Of a stretch of 64,000 bases of DNA, positions 9,089-18,264 are shown one piece after another. A program made the translations under genes and the position numbers. The stretch's first letter is position 1; each line of letters opens with the position of its first letter. The DNA is taken from contig NZ_CP036433.1 of the NCBI RefSeq assembly GCF_007751035.1, forward strand, positions 7,359,001-7,423,000, read 5' to 3'. A model generated the notes under the pieces. It did no database searches. It was given only the letters and a program-made list of their open reading frames with translations, and was not told where the DNA came from. This stretch comes from Lignipirellula cremea (GTDB lineage Bacteria > Planctomycetota > Planctomycetia > Pirellulales > Pirellulaceae).

Positions 9089-9970
9089 TCAATACTCGTT
9101 TTGATTTGCAACAAAGCTTTCGAACACCGGTTCGAGAAAGCCGTCCGGAGCGATTCGACCGCGACTCAGGCTTCCCAGGTCGGGCCATTGCGTCAACTGA
9201 ATCTCCGCATTCCCTAAACGAAAGTCGCGTGACGACCCCTCGGCTTGACTCAGTTCTAACTGGCTCGCGTCATCACCCAAAGCGGCGCGCAGGATCGCTT
9301 CCATTTCCTCGAGATCGTACGGGGGAACGTCGATATAATCTCCCATCGGGCCCACCGAGCGCAGATGAATATCTCTTAATCCTCTGCTGAGCAGATACCG
9401 CAAAAACTCTGGCAAGTGGGAATCATTGATCCCTCGAACCAGGATCATCCCAATCGTTGGCAGCATACGATTTTCAAGAATGTGATCTAAAGCTTTTAGC
9501 TTGCGTTCCGCACAGAACAGATTGTCGATCGCCTTGTAGAGGTCATCCCGCAGACCGCCATTCATCGAAAGATAGATCGTGCGGAGGCCCGCTGCTTTGA
9601 GCTCGCTGACATAGTCAGGATTCGCCAGCTTGAGTCCGTTGGTCAAGACGATCGGAATGTGTCCAAGCTGCCGCACGTTGGCGATGATCTCGGGAAGATC
9701 CTCGCGCATCGTCGGTTCGGCGCCGACGAGTCGAATACGATGGCGGCGAGTCAGTTTGCCGAGAACATCGTACAACCATTCGACCGGAAGATCGGGAAGG
9801 TTGCGGACCGGTATATAGCAGTTTCGGCAGGCCATATTACAGCGATGTGTAATATCGGCGAGCAGATATTGAAACGGAGAGTCTTCAGGCCGATAACGGA
9901 TTTCGGTAGGGCAATAGGCATTCTGCAACTGCTCCAGGGTTGACTCCTTGTCGGTAATCACTTGCGCCAT
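9089..9970 (-). CDS. Radical SAM protein partnered with the diiron protein
   Basis: 293 residues from the ATG at 9970. Cys44, Cys48 and Cys51 in THRCNMACRNCY form the CxxxCxxC motif for the 4Fe-4S cluster that cleaves S-adenosylmethionine. A TIM-barrel pattern follows, including RLVGAEPTMREDLPEI (the GGEP-like SAM-binding strand) and VLTNGLKL. The protein ends soon after the barrel, with no SPASM-type cysteine cluster visible. An upstream in-frame extension to 10057 lacks support. It is the first gene of a two-gene operon with the diiron protein. The pairing suggests successive steps on one small molecule or peptide, but the substrate cannot be read from the sequence. Confidence 0.88.
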   Translation of the reverse strand: MAQVITDKESTLEQLQNAYCPTEIRYRPEDSPFQYLLADITHRCNMACRNCYIPVRNLPDLPVEWLYDVLGKLTRRHRIRLVGAEPTMREDLPEIIANVRQLGHIPIVLTNGLKLANPDYVSELKAAGLRTIYLSMNGGLRDDLYKAIDNLFCAERKLKALDHILENRMLPTIGMILVRGINDSHLPEFLRYLLSRGLRDIHLRSVGPMGDYIDVPPYDLEEMEAILRAALGDDASQLELSQAEGSSRDFRLGNAEIQLTQWPDLGSLSRGRIAPDGFLEPVFESFVANQNEY

Positions 9971-10381
9971 GAGAGAGCCTTGCAAAAGAGTTTCGTTGAA
10001 AATGCAGCCCAGAAGCAGCAGAGCCGACGCTCGCGCGGGGAGCTTAGACAGGTGCAACCACTAATGCAATGTCAGTTTTCCGCGCAAACATTGCGATTGC
10101 TAGCAAGCGAATCGCCGGGCAACTCCGCTTGACTTCCATGCGCCGGCTCGATACCCTCCCGCCTGCGTAGCGGCGCTGAAAATCCCCCTGTTGCTACTCC
10201 GCCCAGCACCCAGTCGCCGCCACGGTCAAAGCCTCTGGCAACATGAACAGCGTTTGGATGGGCGCCCAAGTCGCCGGACGCATGCGCGACCTTGCCATGC
10301 AGAATTAACGATGATGCACCAGCGGCGAACCGCATCGCCAGGCGGAACGGCCAGAACTTTTTTCAACCGAAGTACGCCGCA
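9971..10381. other. Divergent intergenic region, no gene recognised
   Basis: Separates the minus-strand radical SAM gene from the plus-strand acyltransferase gene, so it should hold promoters for both. Short frames exist (for example 10072-10335, minus) but have no recognisable domain or ribosome site. I see no clear sigma-70 hexamer pair, operator palindrome or riboswitch. Confidence 0.5.
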
Positions 10382-11833
10382 ATGAATTTTGCATCCTGGT
10401 CGTTTGTGGGTTTATTCCTGCCTGCGGTGCTGCTTGCAGTTTACAGCGTGCGCGGCAGCAGGACCCGGCAGTGGGTGCTGATCGTTTCTTCGATCGCTTT
10501 TTATGGACTGTCAGGGTTTGAGAATCTAATCGTCTTGATCTTCTCCCTGCTGGCAAACTATGCCATCGGCGCTTCACTCGTTAACGACGCAGAAACACGC
10601 AGACTACCCCGCAAGCTGCTATTGTGGGGGACAATCGCAGCAAACATTGCGTGCTTGCTCGCGTTTAAGTGGATGGCTGTTGTAACGGCAGTCGGCACAG
10701 GATTCCGAACCGCTTCCGATATCCTGGTGCCCCTGGCGTTAGCTTTTGTCACGTTACAGCAGATCGGCTTTATCGTCGCTTGTGAACAGGGCCGCATCAG
10801 GCAGGTTAAATTCGCCGACTATGCTTTCTTTCTATTCTTTTTCCCCCAGCTCATCATGGGGCCGATTGTCCGCTTTCGCGATATTCAAAGACAGCTTTGC
10901 GAAGGCAGCCTTGCTCAGCTAACTACAGAAAATCTTGCCATTGGCCTGAGCATCTTCTGCTTTGGGCTTGCCAAGAAAACACTGCTTGCTGATCATTTAT
11001 TGATTCCCGTAGAAAGAATCTTCGCGGCGGCCGAGTGGGTTCATGTTCCGGCGATCGACGCCTGGTTTGCTGTTGTTGGTTTTCAACTTCAGCTGTTTCT
11101 CGATTTCTCCGCCTACGCCGATATGGCGATTGGTTTAGCAAGAATTTTTGGGATCGATCTGCCTCTCAATTTCGACAGGCCGTTCGAGGCCCGAGATCGA
11201 TTCGATCTGTGGCGGCGCTGGCATATTTCTTATGTTTCTTTTATTCGAACCCATGTCTTTCTTCCGCTTGTACTTCGCGCCCGGGCGCCCGTTGTTGTTG
11301 CCTTGGCGCTGACGGGACTAATATCGGGAGTCTGGCACGGGCTGGGATGGACTTTTCTGCTCTGGGGACTGCTGCAGGCTATCATCTTGCTGGTGGTGCA
11401 CTATCGGCGAAAGCTGTTTGGGTACAATGCGTCCCCCTCTCGTTTCCGCGTGTTTACAGGGGTGGCGGCGACTTTTTTCATTACCTGCATGATCGGGCTC
11501 TGCTTTCGCTCGGGGTCGCTGGAAGCAACTGTCCGAATGCTTCAATCGTTATTCTCTTTTCAGGATAACTGGAGCCTTATCAGTTGGAGAAGCTGGTTGA
11601 TCCTCTGCGCCTGCGCGTTCGCAGTCTGGGGCTGGCCAGCTACGCAGATCTTCTTCAGAAAATACTGGACCGCGCTAGACCTGCGTCCTGCAGGAAATCG
11701 CCCGTCGCAGACAGATCACCCCTGGGCGCAATTCGAACTGTCGGGCAAATGGGCGATCGTAATGGGAATCCTTTTCGCTTGCTCGCTCCTTTTTCTCGAT
11801 CAATCCCAGCGGTTTATCTATGAGCAATTCTAA
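10382..11833 (+). CDS. MBOAT-family membrane O-acyltransferase
   Basis: 483 residues with about ten hydrophobic segments. It shows the membrane-bound O-acyltransferase pattern: FFFPQLIMGPIVRF, FLDFSAYADMAIGLARIFGI, LPLNFDRPF, WRRWHISYVSFIRTHVFLPL (His281) and SGVWHGLGWTFLLWG with the invariant His319. The family moves acyl groups, often acetyl, to extracellular polysaccharide or peptidoglycan (AlgI, PatA, DltB). The ATG at 10382 begins a normal first membrane helix; the frame is open to 10292 but that extension is hydrophilic and unlike the family. It overlaps the next gene by 14 bases, and that gene encodes an SGNH-like protein. This pairing is typical for surface-glycan O-acetylation. No alginate or glycosyltransferase genes are nearby. 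Confidence 0.93.
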   Translation: MNFASWSFVGLFLPAVLLAVYSVRGSRTRQWVLIVSSIAFYGLSGFENLIVLIFSLLANYAIGASLVNDAETRRLPRKLLLWGTIAANIACLLAFKWMAVVTAVGTGFRTASDILVPLALAFVTLQQIGFIVACEQGRIRQVKFADYAFFLFFFPQLIMGPIVRFRDIQRQLCEGSLAQLTTENLAIGLSIFCFGLAKKTLLADHLLIPVERIFAAAEWVHVPAIDAWFAVVGFQLQLFLDFSAYADMAIGLARIFGIDLPLNFDRPFEARDRFDLWRRWHISYVSFIRTHVFLPLVLRARAPVVVALALTGLISGVWHGLGWTFLLWGLLQAIILLVVHYRRKLFGYNASPSRFRVFTGVAATFFITCMIGLCFRSGSLEATVRMLQSLFSFQDNWSLISWRSWLILCACAFAVWGWPATQIFFRKYWTALDLRPAGNRPSQTDHPWAQFELSGKWAIVMGILFACSLLFLDQSQRFIYEQF

Positions 11834-12839
11834 ACTGGGGCCGCGAGCTTTCCTTCTTTACGCCATGCTGGGAGCTATCACCTGTGTGCTGGCGGCGGTT
11901 CTGCTTACCGCGATCGGGGATCCCTCAGGGGTATCGAAAGGTGACAAAAAGCATGGAGCAGGGCCGTTTGAATCCGCTCCGCGACTTGTGCTGGACCGGC
12001 GGCCGACGGCCATTTTGCTGGGCAACTCGCGAGTGATCAGAGGGTTTGACCATCATGACTTTCCCGAGGGGACGATCAACCTGGGACATTCGGCAGTCGC
12101 CTTGCCGGGCGTGATCCTGCTTCTGAACAAAGCCATGAAAAGCCCGGATCTTCAGAAAGTCTGGCTGGGAATCGACTTTGGGATGTTTTGCATGCCAGAC
12201 CAGCATCGCCAGGAATTTGAGTTTGAATTGAATCGCGACCAGGATCCAACATGGGCCTCCAGACTGGGCGCCATTCGCCCGAGCAGGATTCGCGCGGCGC
12301 TGCTCGACGCCGCAGGACTCAGCAATCCGGAATCGAAGGATCGCGACCCCGACGGATTTCAAAAACCCGGGCGCCGGCCGGTTAATATCAAGGCCGGTCA
12401 GGCTTTGACGCCTCCGCTTCTTGCCCAGCATGCTGCGATCACAGGGACGATCGCCCAGGAACGTTACCAGGAGCGTCTCAACATGCTGACCGCAGCGCTG
12501 CAAAAACTGGCGGCCCGGAACGTGCAAGTCAACCTGTTCATCAATCCCTCGCATCCGCTCTACTTCGAAGCCCTGGAGAAACTCGAAATCCTGGACGACT
12601 ACAAAAGAATGCAGGTCGATATTGAGCAGATCGTCGATCAAATTGGCGACCCGCATGTGTCGCTCATTGATTTCTCCACGCGGTATGCAAGGACGAATCT
12701 TCTTCCGGGCGAATCGGACTCGTCGCTCGATTCTGATCCTCCGTTCTACGATCTTGTCCACTACCAACCGAGCGTCGGTAAAGAGATTCGAAACGCTTTT
12801 CCTGTCCAGCAAGATCCGCAAACCCTGCTTTCGAAGTAA
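11820..12839 (+). CDS. SGNH-like membrane-anchored partner of the MBOAT acyltransferase
   Basis: 339 residues. A membrane anchor lies at about 12-33. After it comes ILLGNSRVIRG, with Ser70 in a GNS motif, and near the end FYDLVHYQPSVGKEI gives a D311-x2-H314 pair. This is the Ser-Asp-His layout of SGNH esterases/acyltransferases such as AlgJ/AlgX-like proteins. The start overlaps the acyltransferase stop by 14 bases, so translation is coupled. The likely job is accepting acyl groups from the MBOAT protein and passing them to a glycan outside the membrane. A pure esterase is the alternative. A strong bidirectional terminator lies about 120 bases downstream. Confidence 0.82.
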   Translation: MSNSKLGPRAFLLYAMLGAITCVLAAVLLTAIGDPSGVSKGDKKHGAGPFESAPRLVLDRRPTAILLGNSRVIRGFDHHDFPEGTINLGHSAVALPGVILLLNKAMKSPDLQKVWLGIDFGMFCMPDQHRQEFEFELNRDQDPTWASRLGAIRPSRIRAALLDAAGLSNPESKDRDPDGFQKPGRRPVNIKAGQALTPPLLAQHAAITGTIAQERYQERLNMLTAALQKLAARNVQVNLFINPSHPLYFEALEKLEILDDYKRMQVDIEQIVDQIGDPHVSLIDFSTRYARTNLLPGESDSSLDSDPPFYDLVHYQPSVGKEIRNAFPVQQDPQTLLSK

Positions 12840-12960
12840 GCTCGCGACGACGATTACCGGGCCGCCAGATCCTCCCGATTCCGGCCCAGCGTTCCCCTTC
12901 CCTTGCTTTGATCTGCACGACAGGACAACCGCAAAACGGGGAAAGCGAAGGGACGCACGA

Positions 12961-12996
12961 AAAAACCCGCCAGCAAATAAATGCTGGCGGGTTTTT
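12961..12996. terminator. Bidirectional intrinsic terminator
   Basis: A perfect 15-bp inverted repeat, AAAAACCCGCCAGCA (12961-12975) and TGCTGGCGGGTTTTT (12982-12996), with loop AATAAA and A/T tracts at both ends. It ends the plus-strand acyltransferase operon and, on the minus strand, lies only five bases past the 3' end of the initiator tRNA. Confidence 0.92.
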
Positions 12997-13000
12997 CAAG

Positions 13001-13074
<74 letters not shown>

Positions 13075-13312
13075 TTAAGTTATGGTGTATTCTACCGATC
13101 CGTTGCGAAGCGTCGAGGGGGGCAATCGGGATTTTCTTTCTCGCCAGGGCCGGAATCCTGCCTCAGAACGTTGGCAGCCGCCTTTTCACGGCGAATTCAC
13201 GATTGCTCTTGCTCCAATTTTCTTTTCTCGGTATTGGAAATCGTCCGTTTTTCATCTGGGAGCCGCGCTGGCGGGTCCTGCGAATCTGGGGCGGGGAACG
13301 AGGAGCCAACCG

Positions 13313-13540
13313 ATGGCCGGAGAACATTTCGACGCTTACGACTCACCCGATACGCGACCGGCCGAATCCACGGCCCGGCCTTTTGTCGGCGTGCAGTTTG
13401 CCTGCTGCAGCGTGTATTGCCGCGTTTATCGCAATCGCCAGGCCGACGCCTACGAAGGTCGCTGTCCCCGCTGCGCCAAGCCAATACGGCTGAAGATTGG
13501 CGCCGGCGGCGTTTCCAGCCGGTTTTTTACCGTGCATTAA
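13313..13540 (+). CDS. Small conserved CPxC zinc-ribbon-like protein
   Basis: 75 residues from the ATG at 13313, which has AGGAG seven bases upstream. The core RPFVGVQFACCSVYCRVYR, then YEGRCPRCAKPIRLKIG, has a CPxC pair and further cysteines in CCSVYC that could bind a metal. From memory, very similar small proteins are widespread in planctomycetes without a known function. No signal peptide or membrane segment is present. A longer in-frame extension (to 13082) exists but lacks the ribosome site and family similarity. The methyltransferase gene follows about 190 bases later, with no evidence of coupling. Confidence 0.72.
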   Translation: MAGEHFDAYDSPDTRPAESTARPFVGVQFACCSVYCRVYRNRQADAYEGRCPRCAKPIRLKIGAGGVSSRFFTVH

Positions 13541-13727
13541 GCGGCTGCGGCCAGCAGTCGGCCGCCTGGGCCGCCAATCTTTGCTATCATCGCCGTCACC
13601 GCCTGCATCAAGGCGGCTGTTCGTCCTGTCGGGGGATCCCAGGAGGGCGTTGATCTGATCTGGCATCCAGCAAAGGCGTTTCCGTTTGGCCGGGCGAGAG
13701 AATTCTGTTCCATCGACGACCACCGCC

Positions 13728-15497
13728 ATGATGGGCCCGTTCGCCCTGGACACGGTGCACCATGGCGACTGCCTGGCGGCGCTGCAACAACTGCCGGACC
13801 GGTCGGTCGATCTGGCGATTGCCGATCCGCCATACAATCTGAGCAAAGGCGGCCAGTGGAAATGGGACCCGGCCGCGGCGCTACCGGGCTTTGGCGGCGC
13901 CTGGTCGAAGGTGATGGAATCCTGGGATAACATGCCGCTGGTCGATTACTTCCGGTTCACGCTCGCCTGGCTGGGAGAGCTGAAACGGGTCGTTCGGCCG
14001 ACCGGCTCCCTGTGGATCCATGGCGCCTATCATAATATCGGGCTGATCAACTTTGCATTGCAGTTGCTGGAAGTGGAGATCATCAACGAGGTCGCCTGGT
14101 TCAAGCGGAACAGCTTTCCCAACCTGTCGGGACGTCGCCTGACCGCCAGCCACGAGACGATCCTCTGGGCGCACACGGGCGGGGCCGGCAATCGGCAGTA
14201 TTACTTCGACTACCTGCAGTCCAAGGCGATGGCATGCCCCGAAGACGGTCTGAAACAGGCAGGCAAGCAGCTGCGGACTGTGTGGGATATCCCCAACAAC
14301 AAACGCCGGGAAGAGCTCCAGGCCGGCAAGCACCCCACGCAGAAGCCGGAACGGCTGATCGAACGGATGCTGGCGATCTCCGCCAAACCGGGCGATCTGC
14401 TGCTCTCCCCGTTCGCCGGGGCCGGCACCGACTGCGTTGCGGCCCAGCGTTTTGGCCTGCACTTCCTGGGCTTCGATACGGACGCCGCCTATGTTGATCT
14501 GTGCCGCCGCCGCCTGGCCGCCAGTGCGGATCGTCTGGCCGATCTTCCCGCCAAGAAGACAGGCGAGACGAACGGCGTCGCACGTCCGCCGGCGTCCTCC
14601 ACTTCCTCGCCGGCCGGGCCGTTCCGGGCGCGCCAGGCGAAGTCGATTCCTTCGCTCATCAAATGGACCGGCGGCAAACGCTCCCAGGCCAGCCGGATCG
14701 CCGCGTTACTCCCGCCGTTTGGCCGCTACTTTGAACCGTTCCTGGGCGGCGGCGCCCTGCTGTATCTGACGGCGACCCCTGGCGCGGTCGCAGGCGACGC
14801 CTATCCGCCGCTGATTGACTTATGGAAGCTGCTCCGCGACGAACCTCAAAAAGTGGTGGCCGCGTATCGTCGCGACTGGAAGAAACTCACGGCCGAGCTG
14901 GATCGCCTGGGACCGCAGGCTGCGGCGAAGGGCGAGCGTTTGCCGGCCCATTATTATGCGGTGCGGGATCGCTTCAACCGTCGGCCCAATCCGCTCGACC
15001 TGAACCTGCTGTTACGAACGTGCGTGAACGGCATTGTTCGTTTCAACGACCAGGGCGAGTTCAACAACAGCTTCCATTTAAGTCGCCGCGGGATGGAGCC
15101 AGACCGCTTTGCCAAGGTGGTCGAAGCCTGGCGGCCGTTGCTGGGGCAGGTCGATTTTGTCTGCCAGGATTATGCCGATACGGTCGCCGCCGCCGGCGCA
15201 GGCGATCTGGTTTACTTCGACCCGCCGTACGCCGGGAACCGGCAGCGTTACACGGCCGACCTGGACCTGGACCGCTTCTTCGGCGTGCTGGCCGACCTGA
15301 ACCAGCGCGGCGTGCACTGGGCCCTGTCGTTCGACGGCAGTCGCGGCGACAAGGATCTCACGCACGCCGTCCCGCCCGAACTATATCGCCAGCAACTGCG
15401 TCTGGACACAGGCGCCTCCGCCGTCAACAAAGTGCTGAACGGCCCGCTGGAACGGGTCGAAGAATCCTTGTACTTGAACTTTGAGGCGCAGGGGTAG
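13728..15497 (+). CDS. Fused double DNA adenine-N6 methyltransferase (beta-class plus Dam-like alpha-class)
   Basis: 589 residues from ATG-ATG at 13728; a TTG at 13686 is also possible. The N-terminal domain (1-275) has DPPYNLSK (motif IV, Asp33) before PFAGAGTDC (motif I, 229-234), the order of beta-class enzymes such as DpnA/MboII-type. After a Ser/Pro-rich linker, the C-terminal domain (305-589) has KWTGGK (312-317), FLGGGALL (motif I) and then FDPPYAGN (motif IV, 498-501), the order of alpha-class Dam/DpnM. Both active sites look intact. Likely targets are two strands or variants of one site. No restriction endonuclease gene is adjacent, so it may be an orphan or defence remnant. Confidence 0.9.
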   Translation: MMGPFALDTVHHGDCLAALQQLPDRSVDLAIADPPYNLSKGGQWKWDPAAALPGFGGAWSKVMESWDNMPLVDYFRFTLAWLGELKRVVRPTGSLWIHGAYHNIGLINFALQLLEVEIINEVAWFKRNSFPNLSGRRLTASHETILWAHTGGAGNRQYYFDYLQSKAMACPEDGLKQAGKQLRTVWDIPNNKRREELQAGKHPTQKPERLIERMLAISAKPGDLLLSPFAGAGTDCVAAQRFGLHFLGFDTDAAYVDLCRRRLAASADRLADLPAKKTGETNGVARPPASSTSSPAGPFRARQAKSIPSLIKWTGGKRSQASRIAALLPPFGRYFEPFLGGGALLYLTATPGAVAGDAYPPLIDLWKLLRDEPQKVVAAYRRDWKKLTAELDRLGPQAAAKGERLPAHYYAVRDRFNRRPNPLDLNLLLRTCVNGIVRFNDQGEFNNSFHLSRRGMEPDRFAKVVEAWRPLLGQVDFVCQDYADTVAAAGAGDLVYFDPPYAGNRQRYTADLDLDRFFGVLADLNQRGVHWALSFDGSRGDKDLTHAVPPELYRQQLRLDTGASAVNKVLNGPLERVEESLYLNFEAQG

Positions 15498-15551
15498 CGG
15501 GACAGGCTTCTGAAGCTGCCCAGCAGTTTTGATCGCCTTAAATTCACCGCG

Positions 15552-15755
15552 CTATTTCTCCTCTGCCTCTCTTCGCCGTCGGTATTCTTGCAGCGCCATG
15601 TCCAGGGTCATCAGCTCGTCGACCAGTTCTTCCCGACGATCGCTTTCCTTTTGGCTGTTGTCGCGAGAGGGAGCAAGAAGCTCCTTATTCAGTTCCATCC
15701 ATCGCGTCATAGCCTGGGCGACTTGTTCGGGGGAATCCTCTTCATTCGATGCCAT
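15552..15755 (-). CDS. Small charged helical protein, function unknown
   Basis: 67 residues from the ATG at 15755. Very rich in Glu, Arg, Lys and Gln, it is predicted to be almost entirely helical (AQAMTRWMELNKELLAPSR, then ESDRREELVDELMTLDMALQEYRRRREAEEK). No metal, catalytic or membrane motif is seen, and the upstream sequence has no strong ribosome site. It is convergent with the methyltransferase gene and about 50 bases from it. It could be a small regulator or structural peptide. Amino-acid composition supports a real protein more than its signals do. Confidence 0.5.
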   Translation of the reverse strand: MASNEEDSPEQVAQAMTRWMELNKELLAPSRDNSQKESDRREELVDELMTLDMALQEYRRRREAEEK

Positions 15756-15808
15756 GACATTTGCGCCGTACTGAATTGCCGTTCATAAATACCTGAAAAC
15801 AGTCGGCC

Positions 15809-17842
15809 CTAATCCTTCAGCTCAATCGGATCCCAGACGACCTTCATTTTCTTCTGCTCCTGAAGAAAGCTAACCAGGTCGGGCAGGTCGTACAGATGCA
15901 ACGCGCCATGTACGACGTTGACGAGTTGGCCGGGGGCGGCGGGGTTGGCGACGAAGGCCGACCAGTTGGGCAGCGTTTGCTGGAACTCGGCGGCGGTGAA
16001 CAGCTGCGGTTCCAGCGCGGCGGCGTGCAGGGCCGGGACGCAGGCGCGGCCGACGGCGATCAGACGGACCGGCGCCGGGGAGTCGGCGTTACGCTCGGCC
16101 AGAAAGCGGGCGGCGCACAGGACGTCGGTCGCTCGCATGCCGACGAGTGACGGGCCGAGCAGATAGCTGGTGAAAATGTCTTTCCAGTCGTCGCCCCAGC
16201 GCTCGTCGGGGGAGCCGCCCGTTTCGCCCAGACCGCGGAGATCGATCGCCAGCACGGGATGCCCGGCGGCGACCAGTCTGGCAATCGCCTGGTCCGGTCC
16301 GGCGGCGGCCGCTTTGCCGTCGCCATGCACGTACAGCACGGGCGGGCCGGTCGGCTTCTCGGGCGTCCATAACAGGCCGGGGAGCAGAATGCCGGGCTCT
16401 GGCTGCAGCTGGATCTTCTCCAGCGTCGCGCCAGTCCGTTGCTGCGTGTCGAGGACTTTGGCTTCCTTGCCGATCGCATCGAGTTTGGCGACGCTGGCCC
16501 GCGTGCGGACCTCGGCCAGCAGGACGTCCGCCGGTTCTTTCTTCCAGCGCTCGGCGCGCTTGCGGGCAAGTTGTTCGTTGTATTCCACATTCAGGTCGAC
16601 GACAGAACGGGCGCCGTCGAGCAGCAGGGTTTGCCCGGTCGGGGTGCACTGCAGGTCGGCCGTTGTGAACACGTCGAATTCTGTTTCGATCGTCGGCTTG
16701 TCGATGTCCAGCAGCCAGCGCTGCATCCAGCGGAGCATGCCTTCACGCTGGAGCAGGGGCAGGCCGTGTTTGGCGTCGGTTTCCAGCAGCGAGACCCGTT
16801 CGGGATAGCCGAGCCGCGTGTAGAATCGCTTCGATTCGCGGAAGTTGTCCCAGGCGCCGTGGATGTCGAAGAAATCGTGCGTCGAGACCATCATCAGCGT
16901 CGGTTGCGGGGCGTGCAGCATGACGTAGTCGGCATGGTCCAGGCCGAAACCGATCTGGCCGTGGATGTTCTGCTCGGCGTCCTGCGGGCCGATCGTGGCG
17001 AGCAGTCTTTCCAGGCTGGTGAGATAGCAACTGGGCGCGGCGCAGACGACCCGTTCGTCGAGCGCCATGAGATAGCTGCTGAGCGTGCCGCCGCCGCTGC
17101 AGCCGGTCACGCCGATCCGCTTGCCATCGATATCGGGGCGGGACTGCAGATAATCGATCGACCGCATGCCGTCCCAGATACGGAACGTCGCCGTGTTGCG
17201 GCCCAGCGGGATGGAGCCGGCGCCGACGGTCGTATGTTCGCCGACGGAGCTGAACCGGGGCTTGCCGTTTTCGTCCAGCAGTTGCGAGCGTTCGCCCTGG
17301 CCGATTGGATCGTAGTTGAGGGCGGCGATGCCGTTGCGGGCCAGCAGGATCGCGGCCCGCTGGTTGTACTCGGCCGCTTTGGCCGTGGCGCTGTGGCCGC
17401 TGGGGATCACGACCGCGGGAAACGGTCCTTCGCCGCGGGGGAGGAACAGCACGGCCGTCACGTAATGGCGGGGCTGGCTTTCATAGATCAGCTTCTCCAC
17501 CCGATAGCCGTCCCCTTCGAGCTTCCCCAGGGCAAAGGCGTTGAGGGGCGTCCGTTCGGGAAAGCCGCCCAGGTGCTCGATCATGAGGGCCCGCAGCCGC
17601 TGTTGTCGCAGGAGCGCCTGCTCGGGCGTTTTGACTGCTTCGTATTCGGCTTTCCGTTTGGCAAAGGCGGCGTCGGTCTGCGTTTTGAGATACCGCCGGA
17701 CCATCTGCTGTTTGGGTCCGCCGTCGAGCGTTTCGGGCAGAACGTCGAAAGGACCGGTCTGGGCGGCGGCCAGCGACGGCAGCAGCGCCAGGCCACCGGC
17801 CAGCAGGATGCGTCGCAGGGCCGAAGGGAAGCGTTTCGTCAT
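15809..17842 (-). CDS. Secreted alpha/beta hydrolase with a second degenerate hydrolase module (acetyl-xylan-esterase-like)
   Basis: 677 residues from the ATG at 17842, with a signal peptide ending LPSLAAAQ. The first module has the nucleophile elbow GVTGCSGGG (Ser249), preceded by NYDPIGQGER, with MMVSTHDFFDIHGAW and TDAKHGLPLL supplying candidate Asp and His. This fits acetyl-xylan-esterase/prolyl-oligopeptidase-type hydrolases. The second module (about 420-677) repeats the fold (VLYVHGDGKAAA, AIDLRGLGETGG, VRLIAVGRACVP), but its elbow is GRACVP and lacks the serine, so it is probably non-catalytic. Likely role: removing ester groups from polysaccharide in the periplasm. An upstream in-frame extension to 17956 is not supported. 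Confidence 0.85.
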   Translation of the reverse strand: MTKRFPSALRRILLAGGLALLPSLAAAQTGPFDVLPETLDGGPKQQMVRRYLKTQTDAAFAKRKAEYEAVKTPEQALLRQQRLRALMIEHLGGFPERTPLNAFALGKLEGDGYRVEKLIYESQPRHYVTAVLFLPRGEGPFPAVVIPSGHSATAKAAEYNQRAAILLARNGIAALNYDPIGQGERSQLLDENGKPRFSSVGEHTTVGAGSIPLGRNTATFRIWDGMRSIDYLQSRPDIDGKRIGVTGCSGGGTLSSYLMALDERVVCAAPSCYLTSLERLLATIGPQDAEQNIHGQIGFGLDHADYVMLHAPQPTLMMVSTHDFFDIHGAWDNFRESKRFYTRLGYPERVSLLETDAKHGLPLLQREGMLRWMQRWLLDIDKPTIETEFDVFTTADLQCTPTGQTLLLDGARSVVDLNVEYNEQLARKRAERWKKEPADVLLAEVRTRASVAKLDAIGKEAKVLDTQQRTGATLEKIQLQPEPGILLPGLLWTPEKPTGPPVLYVHGDGKAAAAGPDQAIARLVAAGHPVLAIDLRGLGETGGSPDERWGDDWKDIFTSYLLGPSLVGMRATDVLCAARFLAERNADSPAPVRLIAVGRACVPALHAAALEPQLFTAAEFQQTLPNWSAFVANPAAPGQLVNVVHGALHLYDLPDLVSFLQEQKKMKVVWDPIELKD

Positions 17843-18264
17843 GGCGTGCCTGGTTCCACGCCCCCGGTTGCAGGGGGCGTGTCCTGTTAGAGCGATCGTG
17901 CGGGATGCGGCGGTTTCCAGGGTCATTCGCTGCAGCCGGAAAAATACGGTGGGCAAGGCGGAAGCGAACCGACTAAAGAATGCATCCCCGCGCCAAAACG
18001 GGGGCGGTTATCACCCCCTGGGAAAAATATACCGGTCTGGAATTCTGTTGTATACTCGAAGAGCAAGCGTGTTCGTCGGCAGCCCGACGCCCGCCTGGCG
18101 CCCTTTCGATAGAGCGGACTACGAAAGGGAGAAATTCGAGATGGTCGGGGCGGAAGCGAGGCAGCTTCGCCTTTCCCCCGATCGTTGCACTTCAGGACGA
18201 CGCCCCCAATTCAACGATCACCCCTGATCGGACTCTAGCCTTTGCCACCTGGCTGATCTGCACC
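17843..18264. other. Divergent intergenic region, no gene recognised
   Basis: Lies between the divergent hydrolase and PQQ-propeller genes and must contain both promoters. A TATACT hexamer (near 18050) resembles a -10 box, but I find no matching -35. The plus-strand frame is open through most of this stretch without good codon composition, and I read it as non-coding. Confidence 0.45.

Noticed and set aside
13728-15497. Two separate methyltransferase genes or a frameshift between them
   Set aside because: The frame runs unbroken through a Ser/Pro linker from one domain to the next, so a true fusion is the simplest reading.
16439-17890. Plus-strand open frame of 483 codons
   Set aside because: Antisense to the alpha/beta hydrolase gene, which has a signal peptide and catalytic motifs. 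The plus frame shows none.
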